Positions 1 through 5,379 of a stretch of DNA of 5,379 nucleotides are shown here, in pieces (the stretch's first letter is position 1; the number at the start of each line of letters is the position of its first letter). This stretch comes from JAXGPP01 sp964436865. Lineage in GTDB: Bacteria > Planctomycetota > Planctomycetia > Pirellulales > Thermoguttaceae. The notes below the pieces were generated by a model. That model was not told the origin of the DNA. It did not search any database and worked only from the letters and a program-made list of their open reading frames with translations. A program made the translations under genes and the position numbers. Where the stretch lies: positions 1 through 5,379 of the forward strand of contig CAYTFK010000420.1 of NCBI GenBank assembly GCA_964436865.1. Reading direction: 5' to 3'.

Positions 1-1125
1 ACCGGGACGATTACCCTGGGCAATCGGCAGGCGACACGCTTTCTCCCCGCCGAGGGCGTGGCCGAAAGGGAGTTGGCCGAAGCGGCGCATCTGGCGTCGC
101 TGGCCGACGAGACTGCCGAGGGGCGAAGCATCGTCGTCTTGGCCAAGAACCGTTTTGGGTTCCGCGGGCGCGAGTTGAAGGCGATCAGGCCGCATTTCGT
201 GCCCTTCTCGGCCAAGACCCGCATGAGCGGCGTCGACATCGATGGATGCGCAATTCGCAAAGGCGCCGCCGAAGCCGTGGAGTGCCATATCTGCCGCCTC
301 GGTGGACGTCTTCCTGAAAGCGTGCGCGTCGCCGTTCGCGACATTGCCCGCACCGGAGGCACGCCGTTGGTGGTCAGCCGCGGCGCTTGCGCACTTGGAG
401 TCATCGAACTCAAAGACATCGTCAAGGGAGGCATCAAGGACCGCTTTGCGGAACTGCGGCGAATGGGAATCACCACGGTCATGATCACCGGCGATAATCC
501 GCTTACCGCCGCGGCAATCGCCGCCGAGGCAGGTGTGGACGACTTCCTCGCCGAAGCAACCCCCGAAGCGAAACTGAACCGCATCCGCGAGTCTCAGCGG
601 GGCGGACGGCTGGTGGCGATGACAGGCGACGGGACCAATGATGCTCCCGCCCTCGCTCAAGCCGATGTCGCGGTCGCCATGAATTCCGGGACTCAGGCGG
701 CGAAAGAGGCCGGAAACATGGTCGATCTGGATTCCAACCCGACCAAGCTTATCGAGATCGTCAACATCGGCAAGCAACTCCTGATGACTCGCGGGGCTCT
801 GACCACCTTCAGTATCGCCAACGACATCGCCAAGTACTTCGCTATTCTCCCGGCAGCGTTTGCCTCGACCTACCCGGCCCTCAAAGCGCTCGATGTGATG
901 CGCCTTTCCTCGCCGTCGAGCGCAATCCTCTCGGCAGTCATTTTCAATGCCCTGATCATCATCGCTCTGATTCCACTCGCCTTGCGGGGAGTGAAATACC
1001 GGCCCGTGGGCGCAGCCCAGCTTCTTCGGGATAACCTGCTCGTCTACGGACTCGGCGGCCTGGTGGTCCCGTTCCTGGGCATCAAGGCCATCGACCTGCT
1101 CCTCGCAGCCGCGGGGTGGGTGTAG
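1..1125 (+). CDS. kdpB: KdpB, potassium-transporting P-type ATPase catalytic subunit (3' part; 5' end outside window)
   Basis: KdpB hydrolyses ATP in the inner-membrane KdpFABC complex to power K+ uptake through KdpA. The frame is open from base 1 and gives 374 residues. It begins at the T of the DKTGT phosphorylation motif, so the phosphorylated Asp itself is just outside the window. Numbering from base 1, the nucleotide-binding domain has F69 and K87 (in RKGA), at the positions of E. coli F377 and K395. The P domain follows with TGDN (163-166) and TGDGTNDAP (208-216), whose aspartates match E. coli D518 and D522. Three membrane segments lie near 262-285, 303-329 and 347-373; the first holds SIANDIAKYF with D275 and K278, equivalent to E. 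coli D583 and K586, which link pumping to the membrane. The fragment length equals E. coli 309-682 exactly, with no frameshift. An internal ATG-free stretch means the true start lies upstream. kdpC follows after 93 bases. Confidence 0.98.
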   Translation, partial: TGTITLGNRQATRFLPAEGVAERELAEAAHLASLADETAEGRSIVVLAKNRFGFRGRELKAIRPHFVPFSAKTRMSGVDIDGCAIRKGAAEAVECHICRLGGRLPESVRVAVRDIARTGGTPLVVSRGACALGVIELKDIVKGGIKDRFAELRRMGITTVMITGDNPLTAAAIAAEAGVDDFLAEATPEAKLNRIRESQRGGRLVAMTGDGTNDAPALAQADVAVAMNSGTQAAKEAGNMVDLDSNPTKLIEIVNIGKQLLMTRGALTTFSIANDIAKYFAILPAAFASTYPALKALDVMRLSSPSSAILSAVIFNALIIIALIPLALRGVKYRPVGAAQLLRDNLLVYGLGGLVVPFLGIKAIDLLLAAAGWV

Positions 1126-1218
1126 CCGCCAACGATATCGCCTGTTGATCCCTGCACTCGATAGCATCCAGGCTCCAGAGGCCGTCCATCCGGCAAACAA
1201 CCAATCAAGGGTTCAGCC
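1126..1218 (+). other. kdpB-kdpC intergenic gap
   Basis: This is a 93-base spacer, long for an operon whose kdpB and kdpC usually sit close together. Apart from the ribosome binding site near its end I see no convincing promoter, terminator or strong inverted repeat. Unlike the two later gaps it has no CATGCA hexamer and no ATGA overlap with the preceding stop codon (kdpB ends GTG TAG). Confidence 0.6.
1207..1211 (+). promoter_or_regulatory. Ribosome binding site of kdpC
   Basis: AAGGG lies 7 bases before the ATG at 1219, a normal Shine-Dalgarno spacing. It supports that start codon, and it is the clearest ribosome binding site in the window; kdpD and kdpE have none as good. Confidence 0.6.
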
Positions 1219-1797
1219 ATGGTTCGCCACCTTCGCACCTCGGCCATTGTCTTGCTGGCGATGACGCTCCTTACCGGCGTAGTCTATCCCTGCCTCGTCA
1301 CGGCGATTGCCCAACTGCTGTTTCCCTATCGGGCTCGTGGCAGCATCCTGGAAGTCGATGGCAAAGCGGTCGGCTCGGAACTGATCGGCCAGCCGTTCTC
1401 GGAACCAGGCTACTTCTGGGGTCGGCTCTCGGCTACGGCCCCTTTTCCGTACAACGCCGCAGCTTCCAGTGGCTCGAACTTCGGGCCGCTCCATCCAGAC
1501 CTGAAGGGCTGTGCTCTGCGGCGAATCGCCGCTTTGCGCGCGCACGACCCGCAAATCGCCTCTGTTCCCGTCGATCTGGTCACATCGTCCGGCAGCGGCC
1601 TGGATCCTCACATCAGTCCGGCCGCCGCCCGGATCCAGTTGAAGCGTGTGGCCGCCGCCAGAAAGATGCCGGAAGCCGATCTTCGCAAACTCGTCGAGCG
1701 ATACATCGAGCCCAGGCAATTCGGACTGCTCGGAGAGCCTCGGGTGAATGTCCTGCGGCTGAACCTGGCATTGGATGCCGCCCTTTCGGAACAATGA
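1219..1797 (+). CDS. kdpC: KdpC, potassium-transporting ATPase accessory subunit
   Basis: KdpC is the single-span subunit of KdpFABC; in the family it sits on the periplasmic side against KdpA and is needed for assembly and high-affinity transport. The 192-residue product (E. coli 190) has one N-terminal hydrophobic segment at about residues 8-35 running into YPCLVTAI and LLFP, with basic residues before it (R3, H4, R6), which fits an uncleaved anchor. Family motifs follow in order: GSELIGQPFSEPGYFWGR (about 52-69), SGSN, then VTSSGSGLDPHISP at 121-134, and the C-terminal EPRVNVLRLNLALD. The start at 1219 is backed by AAGGG 7 bases upstream and by the agreement with E. coli at the N-terminus. 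Its TGA stop overlaps an ATG (ATGA at 1794-1797), the start of a possible small open frame. Product is complete, with no odd residues in the conserved motifs. Confidence 0.97.
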   Translation: MVRHLRTSAIVLLAMTLLTGVVYPCLVTAIAQLLFPYRARGSILEVDGKAVGSELIGQPFSEPGYFWGRLSATAPFPYNAAASSGSNFGPLHPDLKGCALRRIAALRAHDPQIASVPVDLVTSSGSGLDPHISPAAARIQLKRVAAARKMPEADLRKLVERYIEPRQFGLLGEPRVNVLRLNLALDAALSEQ

Positions 1798-1952
1798 TCC
1801 AATTTGCTCAATCCCTTCGCGCGAAGATCGACAAGTACGGCAAGAATTGCATGCTGAACTCGACTGGCATATCATGCACCATGCAAGCGACGGCCCATTC
1901 CGAAGCGAGCAACGCGGCGTCGACCGATGAATCTCACGCGGCCAGATCCTGA
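1794..1952 (+). CDS. Possible small ORF bridging kdpC and kdpD (52 aa, hypothetical)
   Basis: An open frame of 52 codons starts at the ATGA that overlaps the kdpC stop, crosses the whole gap, and ends with a TGA at 1950-1952, 26 bases inside kdpD. The peptide begins MIQFAQSLRAKIDKYGKN, a basic, possibly amphipathic start; the second half is rich in Ala and Ser with a few acidic residues. There is no membrane segment, so it is not a KdpF-like peptide, and I recognise no family. Only a weak GGA lies before the ATG, so translation would have to be coupled to kdpC. Codon use is less GC-biased than in its neighbours (it uses ATA, TCA and AGA), which argues against a well-established gene. It may instead be a leader-type frame that delivers ribosomes to kdpD, or chance. 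Confidence 0.2.
   Translation: MIQFAQSLRAKIDKYGKNCMLNSTGISCTMQATAHSEASNAASTDESHAARS
1815..1826. repeat. Perfect 12-base palindrome CTTCGCGCGAAG
   Basis: CTTCGCGCGAAG equals its own reverse complement. It lies 18 bases after the kdpC stop. In RNA it could form only a 4-bp stem with a GCGC loop, and no T-run follows, so it is not an intrinsic terminator. In DNA it could be a dimer binding site, but nothing else supports that. Confidence 0.4.
1847..1875 (+). promoter_or_regulatory. Candidate sigma70-type promoter for kdpDE
   Basis: TTGCAT at 1847-1852 is separated by 17 bases from TATCAT at 1870-1875. The -10 matches TATAAT at five of six bases, the -35 matches TTGACA only at TTG. The stretch is AT-richer than the rest of the window. 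Transcription would start near 1882, about 45 bases before kdpD. An extra promoter serving kdpDE fits the idea of keeping some sensor present before induction. The bacterium's sigma preference is unknown, so this is a weak prediction. Confidence 0.3.
1847..1886. repeat. Inverted repeat TTGCATG / CATGCAA with an extra CATGCA copy
   Basis: TTGCATG at 1847-1853 is the exact complement of CATGCAA at 1880-1886, 26 bases apart. A further CATGCA at 1873-1878 can pair with the same left arm, so two alternative hairpins are possible. The left arm overlaps the candidate -35 box and the right arm the expected start of transcription, so the repeat could equally be a protein-binding dyad. The same hexamer recurs in the kdpD-kdpE gap. 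Confidence 0.45.
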
Positions 1953-4611
1953 CGAACTCCTGGCTCAGGTCCAGGCTCTCGAAGCTCATTCGCGCCGGGG
2001 GGCGCTGAAGATCTTCTTCGGATACGCGGCCGGAGTCGGCAAGACCTACACCATGCTGGAAACGGCCCGCCGGGCCCGGGCTGAAGGTCGCGATGTCGTG
2101 GTCGGGTATGTCGAGCCGCACGGCCGCCCGGAGACCGAGGCGCTGCTGGAAGGACTCGAAACCCTTCCTGTCCTCACAATCGACTACCGCGGCGTGACAC
2201 TCCGCGAGTTCGATGTCGATGCGGCCCTCGCCCGGCAGCCGGAACTCCTCCTCGTCGATGAGTTGGCGCACACCAATGTCGAGGGCTCCCGGCATGCCAG
2301 GCGATGGCAGGACATCGAAGAGATCCTGGAAGCGGGTGTCAACGTCTGGACCACCCTCAATGTCCAGCACATCGAAAGCCTGAACGATGTCGTTGGCCAG
2401 GTCACGGCGGTCAGGGTTCGGGAAACCGTCCCCGATCGAGTCTTCGACTCGGCCGATGACCTGGAATTGGTTGACATTTCCCCGGAAGAACTGCTTGCAC
2501 GACTGCAGGCCGGAAAGGTCTACATTCCCGCGCAAGCCGAACGGGCAGTGCAGAATTTCTTTCAGAAGGGCAATCTTGTCGCTTTGCGGGAACTGTCGTT
2601 TCGCCAGGCTGCGCGGCGGCTCCATAGCGACGTGGAGCTGGTGCGGCGCGAGCGCGCTGCCACCCAGCCTTGGGCGACGGCCGAACGGTTGCTCGTGTGC
2701 GTCGGCCCGAGCCCGACCACAGCTCGAGTAATCCGTACTGCCAAACGCATGGCGACCGCGCTCGACGCCCCGTGGGTTGCCGTTTCGGTGGAGCTTTCCG
2801 GAATGGCAACGAGCAGTGCGGTCAAGGAACAGATTGCCGAGCATTTTCGCCTTGCCGAGCAGCTCGGCGCCGAAGTGGTCACCCTTCCCGGCCAGGAAGT
2901 CGCCGAAACAGTCCTCGACTATGCTCGCAGTCGTAATGTGACCAAGGTGTTTGTCGGAAAGACGCGTCAATCGCGCTGGAAGCGGCTGATCGGCCGCACC
3001 GTCGTCGACGATCTCTTGGACGCGAGCGGCGACATCGACGTCTATGTCATTCGCGGTGAGGAAGAGCCCCGCGCGGCGGCGCCGGGGCGCCTGGTGCCGC
3101 CCCCCACGAGTTGGCGACCTTACTTCTTCGCCAGTGCAATCGTTGCCCTGAGCGGGCTCGTCGCCGCGGGGTTTGCCATGCTGCGCTTGGCCGAAGCCAA
3201 CGTCGTCATGGTCTTTCTGGCCGCCGTCGCCTATGTTGCCTTCCGCTACGGGCGCGGACCGGCAATTCTGGCAAGCGTTGAAGCGGTCCTGGCGTTCGAC
3301 TTCTTTTTCGTTCTGCCGCACCACACGTTCGCCGTTGCCGATACGGAGTACGTCCTCACCTTCGCCGTGATGCTCGCCATCGGTCTGGCAATCAGCGCCC
3401 TGGCGGCACGCCTCAAAGGCCAGATCGAAAGCTCGCGCTTGCGCGAACGCCGCACCTCGGCCCTGTATCAACTGGGCAGGCAGCTCAGCTCCTTGTCGGG
3501 CAGCGCCTTTCTCGTATCGGCGGCCGGCAAGCAGATATCCGACCTCTGCGCGGCGGAGGTGGCTGTCTATTTCAGCCGTCAGAACGACTCTCCTGAGCTC
3601 GCCTTCGGCCGGGAGACGACGATCGCAAGGCACCCGGTGAGTGTGCTCGTGGCGCAATGGGTCATTGAGCACAACCGGATCGCCGGCGCGGGAACCGATA
3701 CCCTGCCCAACGCCGTTGCCCTGTTTCTGCCGCTGACGGCCTCTCAGCAGACGCTGGGCGCGATCGCCGTGCGCGTCGCCGAGCCCGACCGGCTCCTCGA
3801 ACCCGATCAGCGGCGGTTGCTGGAATCGTGCGCCAACCAGCTTGCTCTGGCCCTGGAGCGGGATCAGATGGCCCTGGCTGCCTCCGAGGCTCGCATCCAG
3901 GCTGAAGCGGAACAGGTCCGCAGCACCCTGCTGAGCAGCGTCTCGCACGACTTGAAGACGCCGCTGGCCGCCATTGCTGGTGCCAGCAGCAGCCTGCTCG
4001 AAACGCCCGATTCCGATCCGGCAACGCGGCGGGAGTTGCTCCAGTCCATCTCCCAGGAAGCCCATCGCCTTGGCCGCTTGCTGGAGAACATTCTCCAGAT
4101 GTCGCGGCTCGAGTCGGGAGCGTCGACGCCCAATAAACAATGGCACGTCCTGGAGGAGATCGTCGGCTCCGCCCTGCACCGCACTCGCCGGGAATTGGAT
4201 CGCCATCCGGTGACCGTCCGGCTGCCCGCCGACCTGCCCTTGATCTGTGTCGACGGCCTGCTTCTGGAACAGGTGTTCGTGAATCTGCTGGAGAACGCCG
4301 TGCGTTACACGCCCCCGGGAACGACCGTGACCATTACCGCGGTCCACGAGGGCCAGTGGATTACGATCTCGGTGGCCGACAACGGCCCCGGACTGGTCCC
4401 CGGCACGGAGGATCGCATCTTCGAAAAGTTCTACCGGGCTTGCCCGGCCGCCGATTCTGGCCGCGGCAGCGGCTTGGGACTGGCGATTTGCCGAGCGGTA
4501 GTGCAGGCCCACGGTGGAAAGATCACCGCCGCCAATCGGCCCGGCGGAGGCGCCGAATTTGTCGTCCGCTTGCGTCTGCCCGACGACACCCCTCACGTCG
4601 TGGTAGAATGA
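1927..4611 (+). CDS. kdpD: KdpD, potassium/turgor sensor histidine kinase
   Basis: KdpD is an inner-membrane kinase that phosphorylates KdpE when K+ is low. At 894 residues it equals E. coli KdpD. Order of domains: N-terminal KdpD domain with Walker A GYAAGVGKT (32-40) and Walker B LLLVDE (107-112), the part credited in E. coli with ATP binding and serine kinase action on KdpB; a USP-like domain (about 253-377); four membrane segments within about 399-495, with the family stretch DFFFVLPHHTFAV (458-470); an arginine-rich patch (495-509); a GAF-like domain (about 512-645); HisKA with phospho-acceptor H674 in SHDLKTP; and HATPase with N box N786/N790, G1 DNGPG (818-822), F box 831-836 and G2 GRGSGLGL (845-852). 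The start at 1927 is the only ATG in frame after the TGA at 1855 and matches the E. coli N-terminus (RPDPD). No good ribosome binding site precedes it. The USP domain lacks the SxS/FTAxY c-di-AMP motif of Staphylococcus-type KdpD. Confidence 0.98.
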   Translation: MNLTRPDPDELLAQVQALEAHSRRGALKIFFGYAAGVGKTYTMLETARRARAEGRDVVVGYVEPHGRPETEALLEGLETLPVLTIDYRGVTLREFDVDAALARQPELLLVDELAHTNVEGSRHARRWQDIEEILEAGVNVWTTLNVQHIESLNDVVGQVTAVRVRETVPDRVFDSADDLELVDISPEELLARLQAGKVYIPAQAERAVQNFFQKGNLVALRELSFRQAARRLHSDVELVRRERAATQPWATAERLLVCVGPSPTTARVIRTAKRMATALDAPWVAVSVELSGMATSSAVKEQIAEHFRLAEQLGAEVVTLPGQEVAETVLDYARSRNVTKVFVGKTRQSRWKRLIGRTVVDDLLDASGDIDVYVIRGEEEPRAAAPGRLVPPPTSWRPYFFASAIVALSGLVAAGFAMLRLAEANVVMVFLAAVAYVAFRYGRGPAILASVEAVLAFDFFFVLPHHTFAVADTEYVLTFAVMLAIGLAISALAARLKGQIESSRLRERRTSALYQLGRQLSSLSGSAFLVSAAGKQISDLCAAEVAVYFSRQNDSPELAFGRETTIARHPVSVLVAQWVIEHNRIAGAGTDTLPNAVALFLPLTASQQTLGAIAVRVAEPDRLLEPDQRRLLESCANQLALALERDQMALAASEARIQAEAEQVRSTLLSSVSHDLKTPLAAIAGASSSLLETPDSDPATRRELLQSISQEAHRLGRLLENILQMSRLESGASTPNKQWHVLEEIVGSALHRTRRELDRHPVTVRLPADLPLICVDGLLLEQVFVNLLENAVRYTPPGTTVTITAVHEGQWITISVADNGPGLVPGTEDRIFEKFYRACPAADSGRGSGLGLAICRAVVQAHGGKITAANRPGGGAEFVVRLRLPDDTPHVVVE

Positions 4612-4643
4612 ACGGTTTGCATGATCCGTTGGCGATCGGATAA
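4608..4643 (+). other. Possible 11-codon coupling ORF between kdpD and kdpE
   Basis: An ATG at 4608 overlaps the kdpD stop (ATGA, 4608-4611). The frame runs 11 codons and ends with TAA at 4641-4643, just 3 bases before the kdpE ATG and in the same frame as kdpE. The peptide (MNGLHDPLAIG) is unlikely to matter; a ribosome terminating here would be placed at the kdpE start. It parallels the longer ATGA-started frame between kdpC and kdpD. Confidence 0.25.
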
Positions 4644-4652
4644 ACCATGCAG
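4617..4652 (+). promoter_or_regulatory. Predicted mRNA hairpin covering the kdpE start codon
   Basis: TTGCATG (4617-4623) pairs with CATGCAG (4646-4652) through six Watson-Crick pairs and one G-U. Directly inside, ATCCG (4624-4628) pairs with CGGAT (4637-4641), leaving an 8-base loop and a 4-base bulge (AAAC, 4642-4645). The kdpE AUG (4647-4649) lies in the outer stem and the only Shine-Dalgarno-like bases (CGGA, 4637-4640) lie in the inner one. The stem begins 6 bases after the kdpD stop, so ribosomes finishing kdpD would open it. A competing pairing AACGG (4611-4615) with CCGTT (4626-4630) also exists. Paired by hand; energy not calculated. Confidence 0.4.
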
Positions 4653-5339
4653 CAAGCCAGTCCTTTGGTCCTGATCATCGAGGATGAGCAACCCATCCGG
4701 CGATTCCTGCGGGCTTCGCTGGTCACTGCCGGCTACCGCATCGCCGAGGCGGGGACGGGTGAAGACGGCTTGCGGCTGGCGGTCCAGCAACCGCCCGATC
4801 TCGTGATTCTCGACCTCGGACTGCCGGGTATCGACGGACAGCAGGTCTTGCTGCGCCTTCGCGAATGGCTGAGTGCCCCCATCGTCGTGCTCTCGGCGCG
4901 CGAACAGGAAAAGCAGAAAGTGGAGGCCCTCGATGCCGGAGCCGATGACTACGTGACGAAGCCCTTTGGCGTCGGCGAGTTGCTCGCTCGCATTCGCACC
5001 GCCCTGCGGCACGCCAATCGGCTGGCCTCGGAGTCATCCGTGGTGTCGATGGGCGATCTCCGGGTGGATCTGGCGGCGCGACTCGTCTTCCGCGCCGATC
5101 AGCAGGTGCATCTGACCCCGCTGGAGTACAAGCTGCTCGTCACCCTCCTCAAGCATTCCGGCAAAGTGCTGACCCACCGGTTCCTGCTCCGTGAAGTCTG
5201 GGGGCCGCAGGATTCCCAGGAGACGCACTACCTGCGCGTATTCGTGGCGAGCCTTCGCCGCAAACTCGAAGCCGACTCCGCCCGTCCGCGCTACATCCTC
5301 ACCGAACCCGGTGTCGGATACCGCTTCGCCGCCGAGTAG
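4647..5339 (+). CDS. kdpE: KdpE, OmpR/PhoB-family response regulator
   Basis: KdpE is the cytoplasmic partner of KdpD; once phosphorylated it binds DNA and activates the kdp structural operon. The 230-residue product (E. coli 225) has a receiver domain (about 6-122) with acidic pocket E12/D13, phospho-acceptor D56 in LDLGLPG, S83 in VLSAR, Y102, and K105 in TKPFG. A winged-helix DNA-binding domain follows (about 131-228) with LTPLEYKLL (156-164), the recognition-helix region THYLRVFVASLRRKLE (193-208) and the wing TEPGVGYRF (219-227). ALDAGADDY and VWGP are close to E. coli KdpE. The start at 4647 is fixed by an in-frame TAA at 4641-4643 right before it. It lies 35 bases after kdpD with a poor ribosome binding site, so coupled translation is likely. 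Its target site would be upstream of kdpF/kdpA, outside the window. Confidence 0.97.
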   Translation: MQQASPLVLIIEDEQPIRRFLRASLVTAGYRIAEAGTGEDGLRLAVQQPPDLVILDLGLPGIDGQQVLLRLREWLSAPIVVLSAREQEKQKVEALDAGADDYVTKPFGVGELLARIRTALRHANRLASESSVVSMGDLRVDLAARLVFRADQQVHLTPLEYKLLVTLLKHSGKVLTHRFLLREVWGPQDSQETHYLRVFVASLRRKLEADSARPRYILTEPGVGYRFAAE

Positions 5340-5357
5340 GCTCCCCTCGCAGAGCCT
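5338..5357 (+). terminator. Small hairpin at the kdpE stop, weak terminator candidate
   Basis: AGGCTC (5338-5343) pairs perfectly with GAGCCT (5352-5357) around an 8-base loop, and the stem starts inside the kdpE TAG. No run of T follows, so it does not qualify as a standard intrinsic terminator; it could protect the 3' end of the message or be chance. The remaining bases to 5379 show nothing assignable, and the ATG at 5375 is too near the end to judge. Confidence 0.2.
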
Positions 5358-5379
5358 GCCCTACTGCGATCGCCATGCC

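Noticed and set aside
1145..1173. Promoter in the kdpB-kdpC gap starting from TTGATC at 1145
   Set aside because: At a 17-base spacing the -10 position reads CCAGGC, which is no match.
2862..2936. Other small overlapping frames within kdpB, kdpD and kdpE, for example the end of a plus-strand frame here
   Set aside because: They lie in alternative frames of well-identified genes in GC-rich DNA, with no ribosome binding sites or family resemblance.
1213..4596. Minus-strand open frame of 1127 codons as a large antisense protein gene
   Set aside because: It is the exact codon-register shadow of kdpC and kdpD, has a composition rich in Arg, Gln, Gly and His with no recognisable domain, and starts at a GTG without support. 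The sense genes are certain.
4604..4609. TAGAAT at the end of kdpD as a -10 box for kdpE
   Set aside because: No acceptable -35 box lies 15-19 bases upstream, and the hexamer falls on the last kdpD codons.
5338..5379. Strong intrinsic terminator after kdpE
   Set aside because: The 6-bp stem is real but is followed by GCCCTACTGC rather than a T-run, so it is kept only as a weak candidate.
1..5379. Novel defence, mobile or otherwise undescribed gene system
   Set aside because: All four long genes are standard Kdp components with intact key residues; no transposase, recombinase, toxin, repeat array or RNA gene is visible. Novelty, if any, is limited to the regulation in the gaps around kdpD.

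Overview
The window carries the 3' part of a Kdp high-affinity potassium uptake operon, all on the + strand: kdpB (5' end cut off by the window), kdpC, kdpD and kdpE. DNA is GC-rich with strongly GC-ending codons; kdpC and kdpD contain no TTA, CTA or TCA codons over nearly their whole length. The proteins are of the Escherichia coli type and almost gap-free against it: the KdpB fragment maps residue for residue onto E. coli KdpB 309-682, KdpC is 192 aa against 190, KdpD is 894 aa in both, and KdpE is 230 aa against 225. This suggests a Gram-negative-type, high-GC bacterium. The phylum cannot be fixed from the sequence; Planctomycetota or Acidobacteriota are guesses only, resting on the poor ribosome binding sites of kdpD and kdpE and on the general look of KdpC.

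Layout: kdpB catalytic half (1-1125); a 93-base gap ending in a ribosome binding site; kdpC (1219-1797); a 129-base gap; kdpD (1927-4611); a 35-base gap; kdpE (4647-5339); and 40 bases of trailing sequence with a small hairpin. kdpF and kdpA, and the KdpE-controlled main promoter, would be expected upstream but are not in the window. No mobile element, CRISPR array, tRNA or rRNA was seen.

How the genes work together: KdpB is the P-type ATPase subunit that drives K+ import through KdpA, and KdpC is the membrane-anchored accessory subunit. KdpD (sensor histidine kinase) and KdpE (OmpR-type response regulator) switch the operon on when K+ is limiting.

The genes themselves look ordinary. The unusual signal lies in the two gaps flanking kdpD. 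Each is bridged by a small open frame that starts at an ATGA overlapping the stop codon of the gene before it: a 52-codon frame running into kdpD, and an 11-codon frame ending 3 bases before kdpE. Both gaps carry the hexamer CATGCA (or its complement TGCATG), five copies in all and none seen elsewhere in the window. In the kdpD-kdpE gap two copies can pair to form an mRNA hairpin that buries the kdpE start codon, which would suit translational coupling. In the kdpC-kdpD gap the copies form a dyad over a plausible sigma70-type promoter. These are reading-based hypotheses, not established functions.
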